The translations under genes were made by a program, and so were the position numbers. Positions 34,967 to 43,761 of a stretch of DNA of 64,000 nt are shown here, piece by piece (the first letter of the stretch is position 1; every line of letters begins with the position of its first letter). The stretch lies in the NCBI RefSeq assembly GCF_002933275.1, contig NZ_PSSX01000004.1, positions 1 through 64,000 of the forward strand, written 5' to 3'. The notes beneath the pieces are model-generated. The model did not search any database. It saw nothing but the letters and a program-made list of their open reading frames with translations, and had not been told where the DNA came from. This DNA comes from Marinobacter maroccanus. Its GTDB lineage: Bacteria; Pseudomonadota; Gammaproteobacteria; Pseudomonadales; Oleiphilaceae.

Positions 34967-37694
34967 GCAGGCGCTTTCTCAACGCTGTTTCTATTTCCAG
35001 AATCACCAGAACAGCCACCCCGGCTGCAATTGCGAACCCCAGCATTTCAAGACTCAGTGCCTGTGTGCCGAAGGTGTGGTTAAACCAGGGCATATAGGTA
35101 AACAGCATCTGCAACGCAATCACGGTTGCAACGGCCAGAAGCACAATCGGTGTGCCCAGCACACCCCGCAGGGTAATTGATGCCGAATCCAGGTAACGCA
35201 CCGCAAACAGATAGAACATCTCCATGGCGACCAGTGTATTGACCGCCAGCGTTCGGGCCGTATTCTCATCGCCGTAGTGGTGAATGGCCCAATACCAGGC
35301 CGCAAAAATCCCCACCAGGAACAGCAAGGAAACAAACACCACACGCCAGACCACAAACCCCTTCAACAACGACTCATCCCGGGCTCTGGGCATGCGTTTC
35401 ATAACATCCGGCTCCGCGGGTTCAAACGCCAGCGTCATCGCCAGAACCACCGAACTGACCATATTGACCCAGAGAATCTGCAAGGCAGAAATTGGCAACG
35501 TCAGCCCCAACAGCAAGGCTGTGATCAGACTGATGGATTCGCCCCCATTTATCGGCAACATAAAGGCGATGCCTTTTTTGAGATTGGTATAAACAGTTCG
35601 GCCCTCACGCACGGCAGCGGCAATACTGGCAAAGTTATCATCCAGCAACACCACTGAAGACGCTTCCCGGGCCGCCTCCGAGCCTTTCACCCCCATGGCG
35701 ATCCCGACATCCGCCCGCTTGAGTGCCGGGGCATCGTTCACCCCGTCCCCGGTCATGGCCACAACGCCGTGCAGGGCCTGAAGTGCGGTTACCAGTCTCA
35801 ACTTGTGTTCCGGGCTGGTCCGGGCAAAGACATCCACCTCACCAACGAGATCGCGAAGCTGGTCATCATCCAGCTGGTCCAGCTCCTTACCGGTCAGTAC
35901 CCGCTCGGTATTTTTCAGCCCCAGCTTGCGGGCAATAGCGCCCGCTGTTATCCCGTGATCACCGGTAATCATCTTGACCCGGATTCCGGCATCGTGGCAC
36001 TCGGCAATCGCCCGAATGGCCTCCTGCCGGGGCGGGTCCAGAAGCCCGACCAGGCCGAGCAGCTCGGCACCCTGTTCAAGGTCCTCAATGGCCAGTTCAC
36101 CAATGCCCCGCTCTGCCGGTTTCCGGGCCAGGGCCAGCACTCTGAGACCATCCGAGGCCATTTCTGTAATGACCTGTTCCCAGAAATCCCGGCGCAGTTC
36201 CCCGGCATCCCCGGATTCGCCAACCTCGCTGGCGCACATATCCAGGATCCGCTCCGGCGCGCCTTTCAGGTAAATCACTCTATGCCCGTGATGATCATGA
36301 TTCAGCGTGGCCATGAAGCGATTCTGGGTATCAAAAGGTATTTCATCTTTCCGGGGCCAGTCGGCGGCACTGCTGTCGACATCGAACCGGGCTTTGCGGG
36401 CGAACACTGAAAGCGCGGCCTCCATGGGATCGCCAGTGATCCTGACCCGGCCGGAATCATGGTGGACATGGGCGTCGTTACAAAGGGCCGCTGCCCGGGC
36501 AAGTTCGTCCAGCAGGACGGAGTCCGACGAATGTCCCTGTTCGCCGCTCACCGAACCATCAAAATCATAGCCTTCGCCGGACACCTCCAGCCGGACACCG
36601 GACAACACCGCGCGGGTTACCATCATTTCGTTGCGGGTGAGGGTTCCGGTTTTATCCGAACAGATCACCGACACCGCACCCAGGGTTTCGATAACCGGCA
36701 TTCGACGGACCACGGCCTGACGACGGGCCATCTGGCGCACACCGATGGCCAGGGTAATGGTGAGAATCGCCGGCAAACCCTCGGGAATGGCAGCCACCGT
36801 AAGGACAACCACCGCCATGAAAAGCTCCCGGAACGGCAGGGCGCTGAACATAGAACCGCCGACGAAAATCGCTATGCCGGCAATAATAACGACGATGGAC
36901 AGGATTCGAGCAAACCTGTCCATCTGTTCCAGCAAGGGGGTTTTCAGGGTTGTGGTCCGGGCAAGCAGGCCGGAAATACGGCCGATTTCTGTCCTGGCGC
37001 CTGTTCGAACCGCCACACCGCGACCAGTCCCGGTCGCCACCATGGTGCCGGAGAATGCCATCCCGGACTGGTCACCCAACGGGGCGTCTGCCGTTACCGC
37101 CTCCGTCGATTTTTCAACGGCCTCGGACTCACCCGTGAGAATGGCCTCATCGATTTTCAGGTTGTGGGATTTTTCCAGACGAAGATCAGCAGGAACGCGG
37201 TCGCCGGGCTCCAACAGCACCGTATCGCCCGGAACCAGATTCGCAGCGTTTATCTGGTGCTGGCCATCAGACCGCACCACCCTGGCTTTGGGCGCCAGCA
37301 TGTGCCGAATGGCCGACAGGGCCTGCTCCGCCTTGCCTTCCTGAATAAAACCCACCAGGGTCTGGACAACCACGACGGCGAGAATAACGCCTGCATCCAC
37401 CCAGTGGCCCAGGCTCGCGGTAATGACTGCCGCCGCGGCCAACACGTAAATCAGGAAATTTTTGAGCTGCCGGCCCAACCGCGCCCACGGCCCCCTTGCA
37501 CGAGCTTCCGGCAGCGCGTTGGGGCCGTGGCTGGCCAGGCGATGGCGAACCTCCTCATCAGACAGAGGCGCCTCTGCCTTCAGCTTCTCCCGGACATCAG
37601 CCGGCTGAAGTACATGCCACTCAAGCTCCAGCTGCTGACTTTCGCTGCCTTTCTGTTCCACCGATTCGGACATACCCTGAAAGCTCCCTGCCAT
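34947..37694 (-). CDS. Cation-transporting P-type ATPase (Ca2+/PacL type)
   Basis: A 915-residue P2-type ATPase with about ten transmembrane helices. The N-terminal cation ATPase domain has WHVLQPADVREKL. The actuator motif is ILTGESEAVEKS, the phosphorylated Asp is in CSDKTGTLTRNEM (about residue 347), the hinge is MTGDGVNDAPALKRADVGIAMG, and the metal-site helix 4 reads AAIPEGLPAILTITLAIG. A PEGLP sequence and the overall layout fit calcium-type pumps (PacL/SERCA-like); Na+ or Mn2+ export cannot be excluded. The ATG at 37694 has GGTGA 7 bases upstream; ATG at 37673 is an alternative. Confidence 0.9.
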   Translation of the reverse strand: MAGSFQGMSESVEQKGSESQQLELEWHVLQPADVREKLKAEAPLSDEEVRHRLASHGPNALPEARARGPWARLGRQLKNFLIYVLAAAAVITASLGHWVDAGVILAVVVVQTLVGFIQEGKAEQALSAIRHMLAPKARVVRSDGQHQINAANLVPGDTVLLEPGDRVPADLRLEKSHNLKIDEAILTGESEAVEKSTEAVTADAPLGDQSGMAFSGTMVATGTGRGVAVRTGARTEIGRISGLLARTTTLKTPLLEQMDRFARILSIVVIIAGIAIFVGGSMFSALPFRELFMAVVVLTVAAIPEGLPAILTITLAIGVRQMARRQAVVRRMPVIETLGAVSVICSDKTGTLTRNEMMVTRAVLSGVRLEVSGEGYDFDGSVSGEQGHSSDSVLLDELARAAALCNDAHVHHDSGRVRITGDPMEAALSVFARKARFDVDSSAADWPRKDEIPFDTQNRFMATLNHDHHGHRVIYLKGAPERILDMCASEVGESGDAGELRRDFWEQVITEMASDGLRVLALARKPAERGIGELAIEDLEQGAELLGLVGLLDPPRQEAIRAIAECHDAGIRVKMITGDHGITAGAIARKLGLKNTERVLTGKELDQLDDDQLRDLVGEVDVFARTSPEHKLRLVTALQALHGVVAMTGDGVNDAPALKRADVGIAMGVKGSEAAREASSVVLLDDNFASIAAAVREGRTVYTNLKKGIAFMLPINGGESISLITALLLGLTLPISALQILWVNMVSSVVLAMTLAFEPAEPDVMKRMPRARDESLLKGFVVWRVVFVSLLFLVGIFAAWYWAIHHYGDENTARTLAVNTLVAMEMFYLFAVRYLDSASITLRGVLGTPIVLLAVATVIALQMLFTYMPWFNHTFGTQALSLEMLGFAIAAGVAVLVILEIETALRKRLLRAGPG

Positions 37695-37780
37695 TGCAAC
37701 ATCACCATTTAACCCCGGAAAGCATCCGGGGTGGTTTGCGTTGCATCAAGGACAGAGTAGCTAACGGACGAGCCGGAACC

Positions 37781-39523
37781 TTATCCGATGGTTACGTTCT
37801 GCACTGCACGATTTCCCGCACCGGGCAACACCCTGCGAGAAGCGGTTCGTGCCGCATCGATCTGGTAATCCTGTGACTTGATGGTGTCCACGAAATACCA
37901 ATCCGACCGAGCTTCTTCCGGAGTGAAGGTAACCAACATGTAGCCACGCTGATTCACATTCAGGTAGTCCAGATCATCCACCAGCAGACTGATGGCTTGT
38001 TCCGCACCCTGAATCATGTCATCCGGGATGCCGAGATATTCCTCCAGGCCGGGTGATGTCACCGAGGCTGTGGCGAACTCCACGCCAATCTGGTCCCCGA
38101 ATCTGTCTTTCAAATTGTTGGCCCAGGCGTTATGGGTATCCCCCGCCAGCACCACCAGGTTCTTGTTCAGCGCCTTGGCGGTACCCAGAACCACTTCCCG
38201 TTCATACTGGTAGCCATCCCAGGCGTCCAGGTTGTAAGGCGCGACGGTATTGATCCGTGCCAACTCCTCTTGAGTCAGAGAGGGGTCACCTGCGAGGGCG
38301 CGGCCTTTGAGCTGGGCCAGTTCCGCAAGTGTTTCCGGAAGGCCTTCAAACTGCTCCGTGGCGATACCCACAAGAAGCTCTGCCGGCAGATTCATCCGCC
38401 CCATCAGTACCTGCTGCCCCAGCACCTGCCATGTGGCGGTGGAATAGTTCAGGGAAGACTGCAACCAGAGCAACTGCTCCGCGCCCAGCAAGGTGCGGTT
38501 CTGACTGCCGACATCCGCTGTAAAGCGGGCGGCATCCAGCCCTTCTCCCGTGAAGTAGTCCATGTAGTCCAGTTGCTGGTCGCGACCGATAATGCGGGTA
38601 TCCAGCATGTGCAGGTCCACCAGATTGCCGAACCGGAAGGTCCGGAAAATGGCTTCTTCGCTGCCCTCGAACACAGGACGGATCGGCATCCACTCGAAAT
38701 AGGCCTTGAGCGCATTGAGCTTGCGCTCGGTGAAATCGCCTTCCCCATCATTATGGTTTTCAGCGCCCTCCTCCCAGGTGTCGTTGGCCACCTCGTGGTC
38801 GTCCCACACAACGATGAACGGCACCCGGGCGTGCAGGGACTGGAGATCCGGGTCTGCCCGGTATGCGGCGTAACGCCTGCGATAATCCACCAGTTCAATC
38901 AGCTCAAGATTGTTGTCCTCCGGGAAGGTACGGCCCAGCGCCTGTGCATCCTGGGCCGCATAGCTGCTGCTGTCGGAGCTGTACTCGTAAATGTAGTCAC
39001 CCAGATGCACCACGGCATCCAGCTCAGTCTGTTTACTGATTTCCCGGTAGACGTTGAAGTAACCGGCCGGGTAGTTCGAGCACGACACCACAGCCAGGCG
39101 CACCGAGTCGATACTGCCCTCAGGCAGTGTCCTGGTTACACCCACCGGTGACTGACGGTCCGTTGTCTGGAAGCGGTAATAGTAGGTTTGCCCGGGCGCC
39201 AGTCCGCGCACATCCACCTTGACGGTAAAATCATGGGCTTCAGCGGCCTCTGCCGTGCCGGAATGCACCAGGTTCTCGAAAGCCTCATCCGTCGACACCT
39301 CCCAGGCTACGCCGACAGGGGCCCCATCATTCACCGGCGCTGCCCTGGTCCAGAGCATGACGCCGTCGGCAAGCGGATCACCACTGGCCACACCATGAGT
39401 GAAGCTGATTGTTCGCTTATCGGAGCTGTCCAGCACACAGCCTGCCAGGCCGGTAGAGACCACCACTGCCCCCATGCCCATGGCTGATGCCTTTAGAAAA
39501 TCCCGTCGTGTCAGTCGTTTCAT
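37781..39523 (-). CDS. phoD: PhoD-type alkaline phosphatase, Tat-exported
   Basis: A 580-residue PhoD. A twin-arginine signal (RRDFLKAS, residues 6-13) is followed by a hydrophobic stretch and a lipobox-like LAGC, so a Tat-exported lipoprotein is plausible. The N-terminal beta domain (about 40-135) is followed by the Ca2+/Fe3+ phosphodiesterase core: VVSCSNYPAGYF, AVVHLGDYIYEY, IVVWDDHEVANDTW and VLAGDTHNAWANNLKD. It releases phosphate from organic esters outside the cytoplasm. The start at 39523 places the Tat motif at the usual distance. I looked for a Pho box in the 215 bases upstream and found none convincing. Confidence 0.92.
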   Translation of the reverse strand: MKRLTRRDFLKASAMGMGAVVVSTGLAGCVLDSSDKRTISFTHGVASGDPLADGVMLWTRAAPVNDGAPVGVAWEVSTDEAFENLVHSGTAEAAEAHDFTVKVDVRGLAPGQTYYYRFQTTDRQSPVGVTRTLPEGSIDSVRLAVVSCSNYPAGYFNVYREISKQTELDAVVHLGDYIYEYSSDSSSYAAQDAQALGRTFPEDNNLELIELVDYRRRYAAYRADPDLQSLHARVPFIVVWDDHEVANDTWEEGAENHNDGEGDFTERKLNALKAYFEWMPIRPVFEGSEEAIFRTFRFGNLVDLHMLDTRIIGRDQQLDYMDYFTGEGLDAARFTADVGSQNRTLLGAEQLLWLQSSLNYSTATWQVLGQQVLMGRMNLPAELLVGIATEQFEGLPETLAELAQLKGRALAGDPSLTQEELARINTVAPYNLDAWDGYQYEREVVLGTAKALNKNLVVLAGDTHNAWANNLKDRFGDQIGVEFATASVTSPGLEEYLGIPDDMIQGAEQAISLLVDDLDYLNVNQRGYMLVTFTPEEARSDWYFVDTIKSQDYQIDAARTASRRVLPGAGNRAVQNVTIG

Positions 39524-39690
39524 TGTTATGTCATCCCCTGCGTTAGTCCTTTGTAGCATCGGCTTCCTGCCGTCGGCGCCGTTACTACTCCAACAGAAGA
39601 ACCTAGTCGGGCTTCGTTAAGAACGCATTGCCAAATTACGACAGGGGGATGGCAAATCACGACAAGCACGCGGTAAATGCCAGAATCCAT

Positions 39691-39717
39691 AAAAAAGGGG
39701 AGCTCGTGGCTCCCCTT
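39691..39717 (-). terminator. Rho-independent terminator after the Yip1 gene
   Basis: Stem 39695-39703 pairs perfectly with 39709-39717 (AAGGGGAGC/GCTCCCCTT, 5-base loop). On the minus strand it is followed by six T (39691-39696). It lies 22 bases past the stop of the Yip1-family gene. Confidence 0.85.
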
Positions 39718-39738
39718 GGCGTTCCGTTTGGATTCGGC

Positions 39739-40350
39739 CTATCCGCTTATGAAGACAGGACCCACTCCAAAGTTCCAGAGAATGACCGAACCAACCCGCG
39801 TGGATACAAGGATCACCAGGGCAACAGTCAGCAACGCCCCCGCGTACATGACGGCCTGTTCCTTTTCAATACCCATGACAATCGGCAGCCCGTCATACAT
39901 CAGGTAAGCCCCGTAACAGGCAGCGACCAGGAAGACGATAGCGTTGAACCAGGGCACCGGATACAGCAGGGCAAAGCCCGCCAGGAACAGGGGCGTGCAG
40001 GAGTATGCGGCCAAGGCAATGCCGTTGGAGGGCACATGCTCTTCCTTGGCGCCATAGGTTTTCGCCATCCAGTTGATGGCATAGCCCAGTGCAAAGACGC
40101 CCACCAGCATCGCCAGATAGGTAAGCACACTGAGCTGCATTGCACTGATCTCGGTCAGCTTGATCAGCCGCTCATTGCCGACTGTCCAGCCGAAATAGGC
40201 CGTCGATATGTAAGCGCAGATAGGTGCAATGGCCGCCAGAATCAGCACATAGGCGACATAGACCCGGCGTGGTGTTTCATGTTCTTTTCGTATGGAAGCC
40301 CACTCTTCATCAGGATGGGTGAAGAGACCGAACGCATGTGACAGGAGCAT
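39739..40350 (-). CDS. Yip1-family membrane protein
   Basis: A 203-residue protein with an N-terminal soluble stretch (FTHPDEEWASIRKEH, a common Yip1-family opening) and five transmembrane helices between residues 30 and 200. GYAINWMAKTYGAKEEH and AYSCTPLFLAGFALLYPVPWF fit bacterial Yip1-domain proteins. Their function is not known in bacteria. It is monocistronic, with a strong terminator downstream. The next gene upstream on this strand ends 154 bases away. Confidence 0.8.
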   Translation of the reverse strand: MLLSHAFGLFTHPDEEWASIRKEHETPRRVYVAYVLILAAIAPICAYISTAYFGWTVGNERLIKLTEISAMQLSVLTYLAMLVGVFALGYAINWMAKTYGAKEEHVPSNGIALAAYSCTPLFLAGFALLYPVPWFNAIVFLVAACYGAYLMYDGLPIVMGIEKEQAVMYAGALLTVALVILVSTRVGSVILWNFGVGPVFISG

Positions 40351-40504
40351 GGATGACCCCCTCTCTTTTCTATTGTTGGTATATGTTCGTACGGAAAGCG
40401 GAAACTGTCAGATCAGAAGCCGTTCCTTACCCTTAACTATAGTCAAGAACAGCAATCGGGAAAGGGAAATTGATCAAAATCCAGTCTGAGATGTGGGCTC
40501 TGAT

Positions 40505-41461
40505 TCACAGGTCCTGCAAATCGGCTTTTGACGGCAAGGCATCGAAGGCTCCGAACCGGGTTGCAGCAATCGCACCACAACGGGTTGCGAACTCCAGAGC
40601 CCGGTCGAGACTGGCTGGCTGGGCAAGCCATGGGCCGAGCCTTTCCGCTGTCACCCCTTGACTGGCCAACTGGTACAGGAGCCCGGCTACAAAGGCATCG
40701 CCGGCAGCGGTGGTATCCACCGCCCGTACCTGGGGCGGCACAATTGTGAGCTGGCCGTCACCCGTCCAGGCCTGAAGAGCATCAGGGCCGTCAGAAACCA
40801 GCACCAACTGAACACCCTGACCACGAAGCTCTTCAACCAGGGCATCGCCCTGGTCACCGTAAAGCGCCGTCAGCTCTTCCCGACTGAATTTGACCAGGTC
40901 TGCTTCCAGGGCAAAGGCACGAATCTGCTCAGGTGCCCGCTCCGGATCTGGCCAGAGTGGCTTGCGGTAATTGACATCGAAACTCACCAGGCAACCCGCC
41001 TTTTGCGCCCGGGCCACCAGGGCCAGGGTCGTTTCCACAATGACCGGCTCCGTCAGGGTGTTTGAACAGATGTGAAAGATCGGCTGACCGGCGAGAGCGC
41101 TGTCCGGCATTTGTTCCGGCTCATACAACAGATCCGCCGTGGCATTCCGGTAGAAGGTAAAGCTGCGTTCACCGGCGTCATCCAGGGCGACCATGGCCAG
41201 CGCGGTGTTGGCATTATTGGCCTGCACCAGCAGCGACGTATCCACACCGAACCCGGCCAGCGAGGCAAGGATCTGGTTGCCAAAAAGATCGGCACCGACC
41301 TGGCCGGCAAACCCGGACCTGCCGCCGAGCCGGGACACACCGACAGCAACATTGGCGGGGGCGCCACCGGGCTGGGGTACAAAACGCAGTTGCCCGTCGA
41401 CATTTTCACCGCGCATGTCGATCAGGGCTTCACCGAAGCAGAGTACGTCAAATGGCATCAT
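40505..41461 (-). CDS. Fructokinase (PfkB family)
   Basis: A 318-residue ribokinase-family sugar kinase. The start MMPFDVLCFGEALIDM and PGGAPANVAVGVSRLGG (about 32-48) form the N-terminal signature, and DTTAAGDAFVAGLL (about 250-263) is the C-terminal signature with the catalytic Asp. FTFYRNATADLLYEPE is typical of fructokinases. It would phosphorylate fructose with ATP. It is the last gene of the alpha-glucoside operon, 34 bases after the LacI regulator. This suggests the imported disaccharide contains fructose, most simply sucrose, although turanose-type isomers would give the same products. Confidence 0.88.
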   Translation of the reverse strand: MMPFDVLCFGEALIDMRGENVDGQLRFVPQPGGAPANVAVGVSRLGGRSGFAGQVGADLFGNQILASLAGFGVDTSLLVQANNANTALAMVALDDAGERSFTFYRNATADLLYEPEQMPDSALAGQPIFHICSNTLTEPVIVETTLALVARAQKAGCLVSFDVNYRKPLWPDPERAPEQIRAFALEADLVKFSREELTALYGDQGDALVEELRGQGVQLVLVSDGPDALQAWTGDGQLTIVPPQVRAVDTTAAGDAFVAGLLYQLASQGVTAERLGPWLAQPASLDRALEFATRCGAIAATRFGAFDALPSKADLQDL

Positions 41462-41495
41462 GGCGGGCTCTTTTGCTGTATGAAGTGATCAGATG

Positions 41496-42545
41496 TCAGG
41501 GGCAGCTTTCGCGCACCAGCAGACAGGTGGGCAACAGCACGTTGGCGTCTTCCTGCTCTCCCAGGAAAATCCGGGCGGCGATACGTCCCTTTTCGGCACT
41601 CTGCTGATAGACCGTGGTCAGCGACGGATGAATGTTGGCGCCCTCGGGAATACCGTCAAAACCGACGATCCGGACATCCTCCGGCACTCTCAGCCCCATC
41701 TGAAGTGCGGCCTGAATGGCAGCCAGGGCAATCCGGTCACTCATGCACAGCAACAGATCCGGCCTGGGGCTGCTGGTCAACGCTTCCCGCGCCGCCTGGT
41801 AGGCGTCCTGATGGGTATTGGTGGGAGTGGACCAGATTCGTTCGGCAGGCACCTGGTAGCCAGCGGCTTCCAGGGCATCGGTATAACCGTGAAGCCGGCG
41901 AACGGAAATCGCCCTTGCTTCGTTGAACAGTTCCCGGTCGCGGATCCGGCAGACACGGTCGGTATCCACCAGACGAAGACCCAGAATCGCGACGTTTTCA
42001 GGGGACTGTCGGAGCGCATGTTCAGCGCTTCGGCGGGCACCCTCATAGTTGTCGATGTTGACCCAGGTACAGCCTTCCAGATCAAAATCCACCGCCACCA
42101 TGGTTTTGCCGTGCTGGAGCAGCCGGTCATAGGTTCTGCCTTTCTTCAACCAGCCGTAGACAATAAATCCGTCCACCATGGATTCCTGGAGCCGGCTCCG
42201 ATGCTCGTCATCGTCCTGACTCGAAAGCAGCAGCATGTTCATGTGGCGTCGATCAAGAACCTCCGCGAGGCCATGCAGAAATTCACTGGCCACCGGGTCG
42301 GTCAGGCTGTAGGCCAGGTTGTCCGCCAGCATCACGCCAACGTTGCCGGTTCGCCCGGTTCGCAGGCTTCGGGCTGCAGCGTTGGGCCCCATGTAGCCCA
42401 GACGCTTGCACTCTTCCAGAATCCAGCGGCGACGGCCTTCAGACAGCTGATCCGGCCGATTGAAGGCATTGGAGATGGTGGCGGTGGAAACATTCAGTTT
42501 CTCCGCCATCAGCTTCACTGTCAGACGCCTGGGCTTCTCTGTCAC
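41496..42545 (-). CDS. LacI-family transcriptional regulator of the alpha-glucoside operon
   Basis: A 349-residue regulator. The N-terminal helix-turn-helix (LTVKLMAEKLNVSTATISNAFNRPDQLSE) is followed by the hinge and a periplasmic-binding-protein-like ligand domain (about 65-345) ending in ANVLLPTCLLVRESC. The GTG at 42545 is preferred because GGGAGAG lies about 5 bases upstream; longer in-frame starts would add an unusual 38-residue extension. It lies inside the operon between the ABC ATPase gene and fructokinase, so it probably represses its own operon through the palindromes near 50003-50073, with the sugar as inducer. The binding site is inferred. Confidence 0.9.
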   Translation of the reverse strand: MTEKPRRLTVKLMAEKLNVSTATISNAFNRPDQLSEGRRRWILEECKRLGYMGPNAAARSLRTGRTGNVGVMLADNLAYSLTDPVASEFLHGLAEVLDRRHMNMLLLSSQDDDEHRSRLQESMVDGFIVYGWLKKGRTYDRLLQHGKTMVAVDFDLEGCTWVNIDNYEGARRSAEHALRQSPENVAILGLRLVDTDRVCRIRDRELFNEARAISVRRLHGYTDALEAAGYQVPAERIWSTPTNTHQDAYQAAREALTSSPRPDLLLCMSDRIALAAIQAALQMGLRVPEDVRIVGFDGIPEGANIHPSLTTVYQQSAEKGRIAARIFLGEQEDANVLLPTCLLVRESCP

Positions 42546-42576
42546 ACTCGTCTCTCCCGCCCTCGGTTTTCGGATT

Positions 42577-43710
42577 TCACTGGGTTGCCGCCAGCTGTTC
42601 AGTCGCCTCAGATTCCGCCTGGAAAGGACCGAGGGCCCGGCCACTGGCATCGAACACATGCACCAGTTCAGGCTCGGTGGTCAACGCGACGCGCTGTCCG
42701 GTCTGAACCTCGCAGGGCACCGGCTGGCGTACAACCATGAGTTCCTGCATTCCGGGCAGCTCGACATAGACATAGGCCTCGTTCCCGAGATACTCAACGT
42801 TAACCACTTCCAGCCCGTGATCAGGCCCCGACAACGCCAGGCTGAAGTGTTCCGGGCGAACGCCCACGGTCACAGAATCGCCATCCTTCAGGCCGGAGGT
42901 CTCCCGGTTGACGGTCACTTGTCCCAGACCCCGGATATCAATAGTCGTTGCCGATGCACCGGTTTCCCCTGCGACCCTGCCGGGCATCAGGTTCATTTTC
43001 GGCGAACCGATAAATCCGGCCACAAACAGACTGGCCGGAGTTTCGTAAAGTTCGTAGGGCGTACCAACCTGTTCGATATTGCCGCCGTTGAGCACCACAA
43101 TTTTGTCAGCCAGGGTCATGGCCTCAACCTGATCGTGGGTGACGTAAATCATGGTGGACTGCAGGCGGTCATGGAGCTTGGCAATTTCCGTACGCATCTG
43201 CACCCGCAGACTGGCGTCCAGATTGGACAGCGGCTCGTCGAACAGCATGATCTTGGGTTCCCGGGCCATGGCCCGGCCAATCGCCACCCGCTGGCGCTGG
43301 CCACCGGACAACTCCCGGGGTTTGCGGTCCAGCAACTTCTCCAGTTGCAGGACTTCGGCGGTTTTTTCCACCCACTCGCGGATCTTGTTCTTTTTGGCCT
43401 TGCCCAGCTTGAGGCCAAAAGCGATGTTCTCATACACCGACATGTGGGGATACAGGGCATAGGACTGGAACACCATGCCCACACCCCGCTCTTTCGGTGA
43501 CTGGTCAGTGACCACCTCGCCGTCGATCTCGATATCCCCACTGGAGGGGTCCTCCAGCCCTGCAATCAACCGGAGCATGGTCGACTTGCCGCAACCCGAC
43601 GGGCCGACAAATACCACGAATTCGCCGTCTTCAATGCGCAGGTTCACGCACGGCAGAATCTCAATCTGTCCAAAGGTCTTGTTAATATTTTTCAGTTCCA
43701 CACATGCCAT
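42577..43710 (-). CDS. aglK: Alpha-glucoside ABC transporter ATPase (MalK/AglK type)
   Basis: A 377-residue sugar ABC ATPase. Walker A is GPSGCGKST (about 36-44), the signature is LSGGQRQRVAIGRAMA, and Walker B is IMLFDEPLSNLD. The C-terminal regulatory TOBE/MalK extension (about 240-377) includes VGVRPEHFSLA. It powers import through the two permeases encoded upstream. Gene order porin-aglE-F-G-A-K matches the agl locus of Sinorhizobium apart from the porin, supporting the symbol. A UgpC or trehalose-type ATPase would look similar in isolation. Confidence 0.85.
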   Translation of the reverse strand: MACVELKNINKTFGQIEILPCVNLRIEDGEFVVFVGPSGCGKSTMLRLIAGLEDPSSGDIEIDGEVVTDQSPKERGVGMVFQSYALYPHMSVYENIAFGLKLGKAKKNKIREWVEKTAEVLQLEKLLDRKPRELSGGQRQRVAIGRAMAREPKIMLFDEPLSNLDASLRVQMRTEIAKLHDRLQSTMIYVTHDQVEAMTLADKIVVLNGGNIEQVGTPYELYETPASLFVAGFIGSPKMNLMPGRVAGETGASATTIDIRGLGQVTVNRETSGLKDGDSVTVGVRPEHFSLALSGPDHGLEVVNVEYLGNEAYVYVELPGMQELMVVRQPVPCEVQTGQRVALTTEPELVHVFDASGRALGPFQAESEATEQLAATQ

Positions 43711-43761
43711 GGTGGAGACTCCTCTGTTAGTCGCCCGGTCAGGGCCGGGCGACGCGAAGTT

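Noticed and set aside
39524..39738. Possible Pho box upstream of phoD
   Set aside because: Only scattered partial half-sites were found, without the 11-base repeat or a -10 at the right distance.
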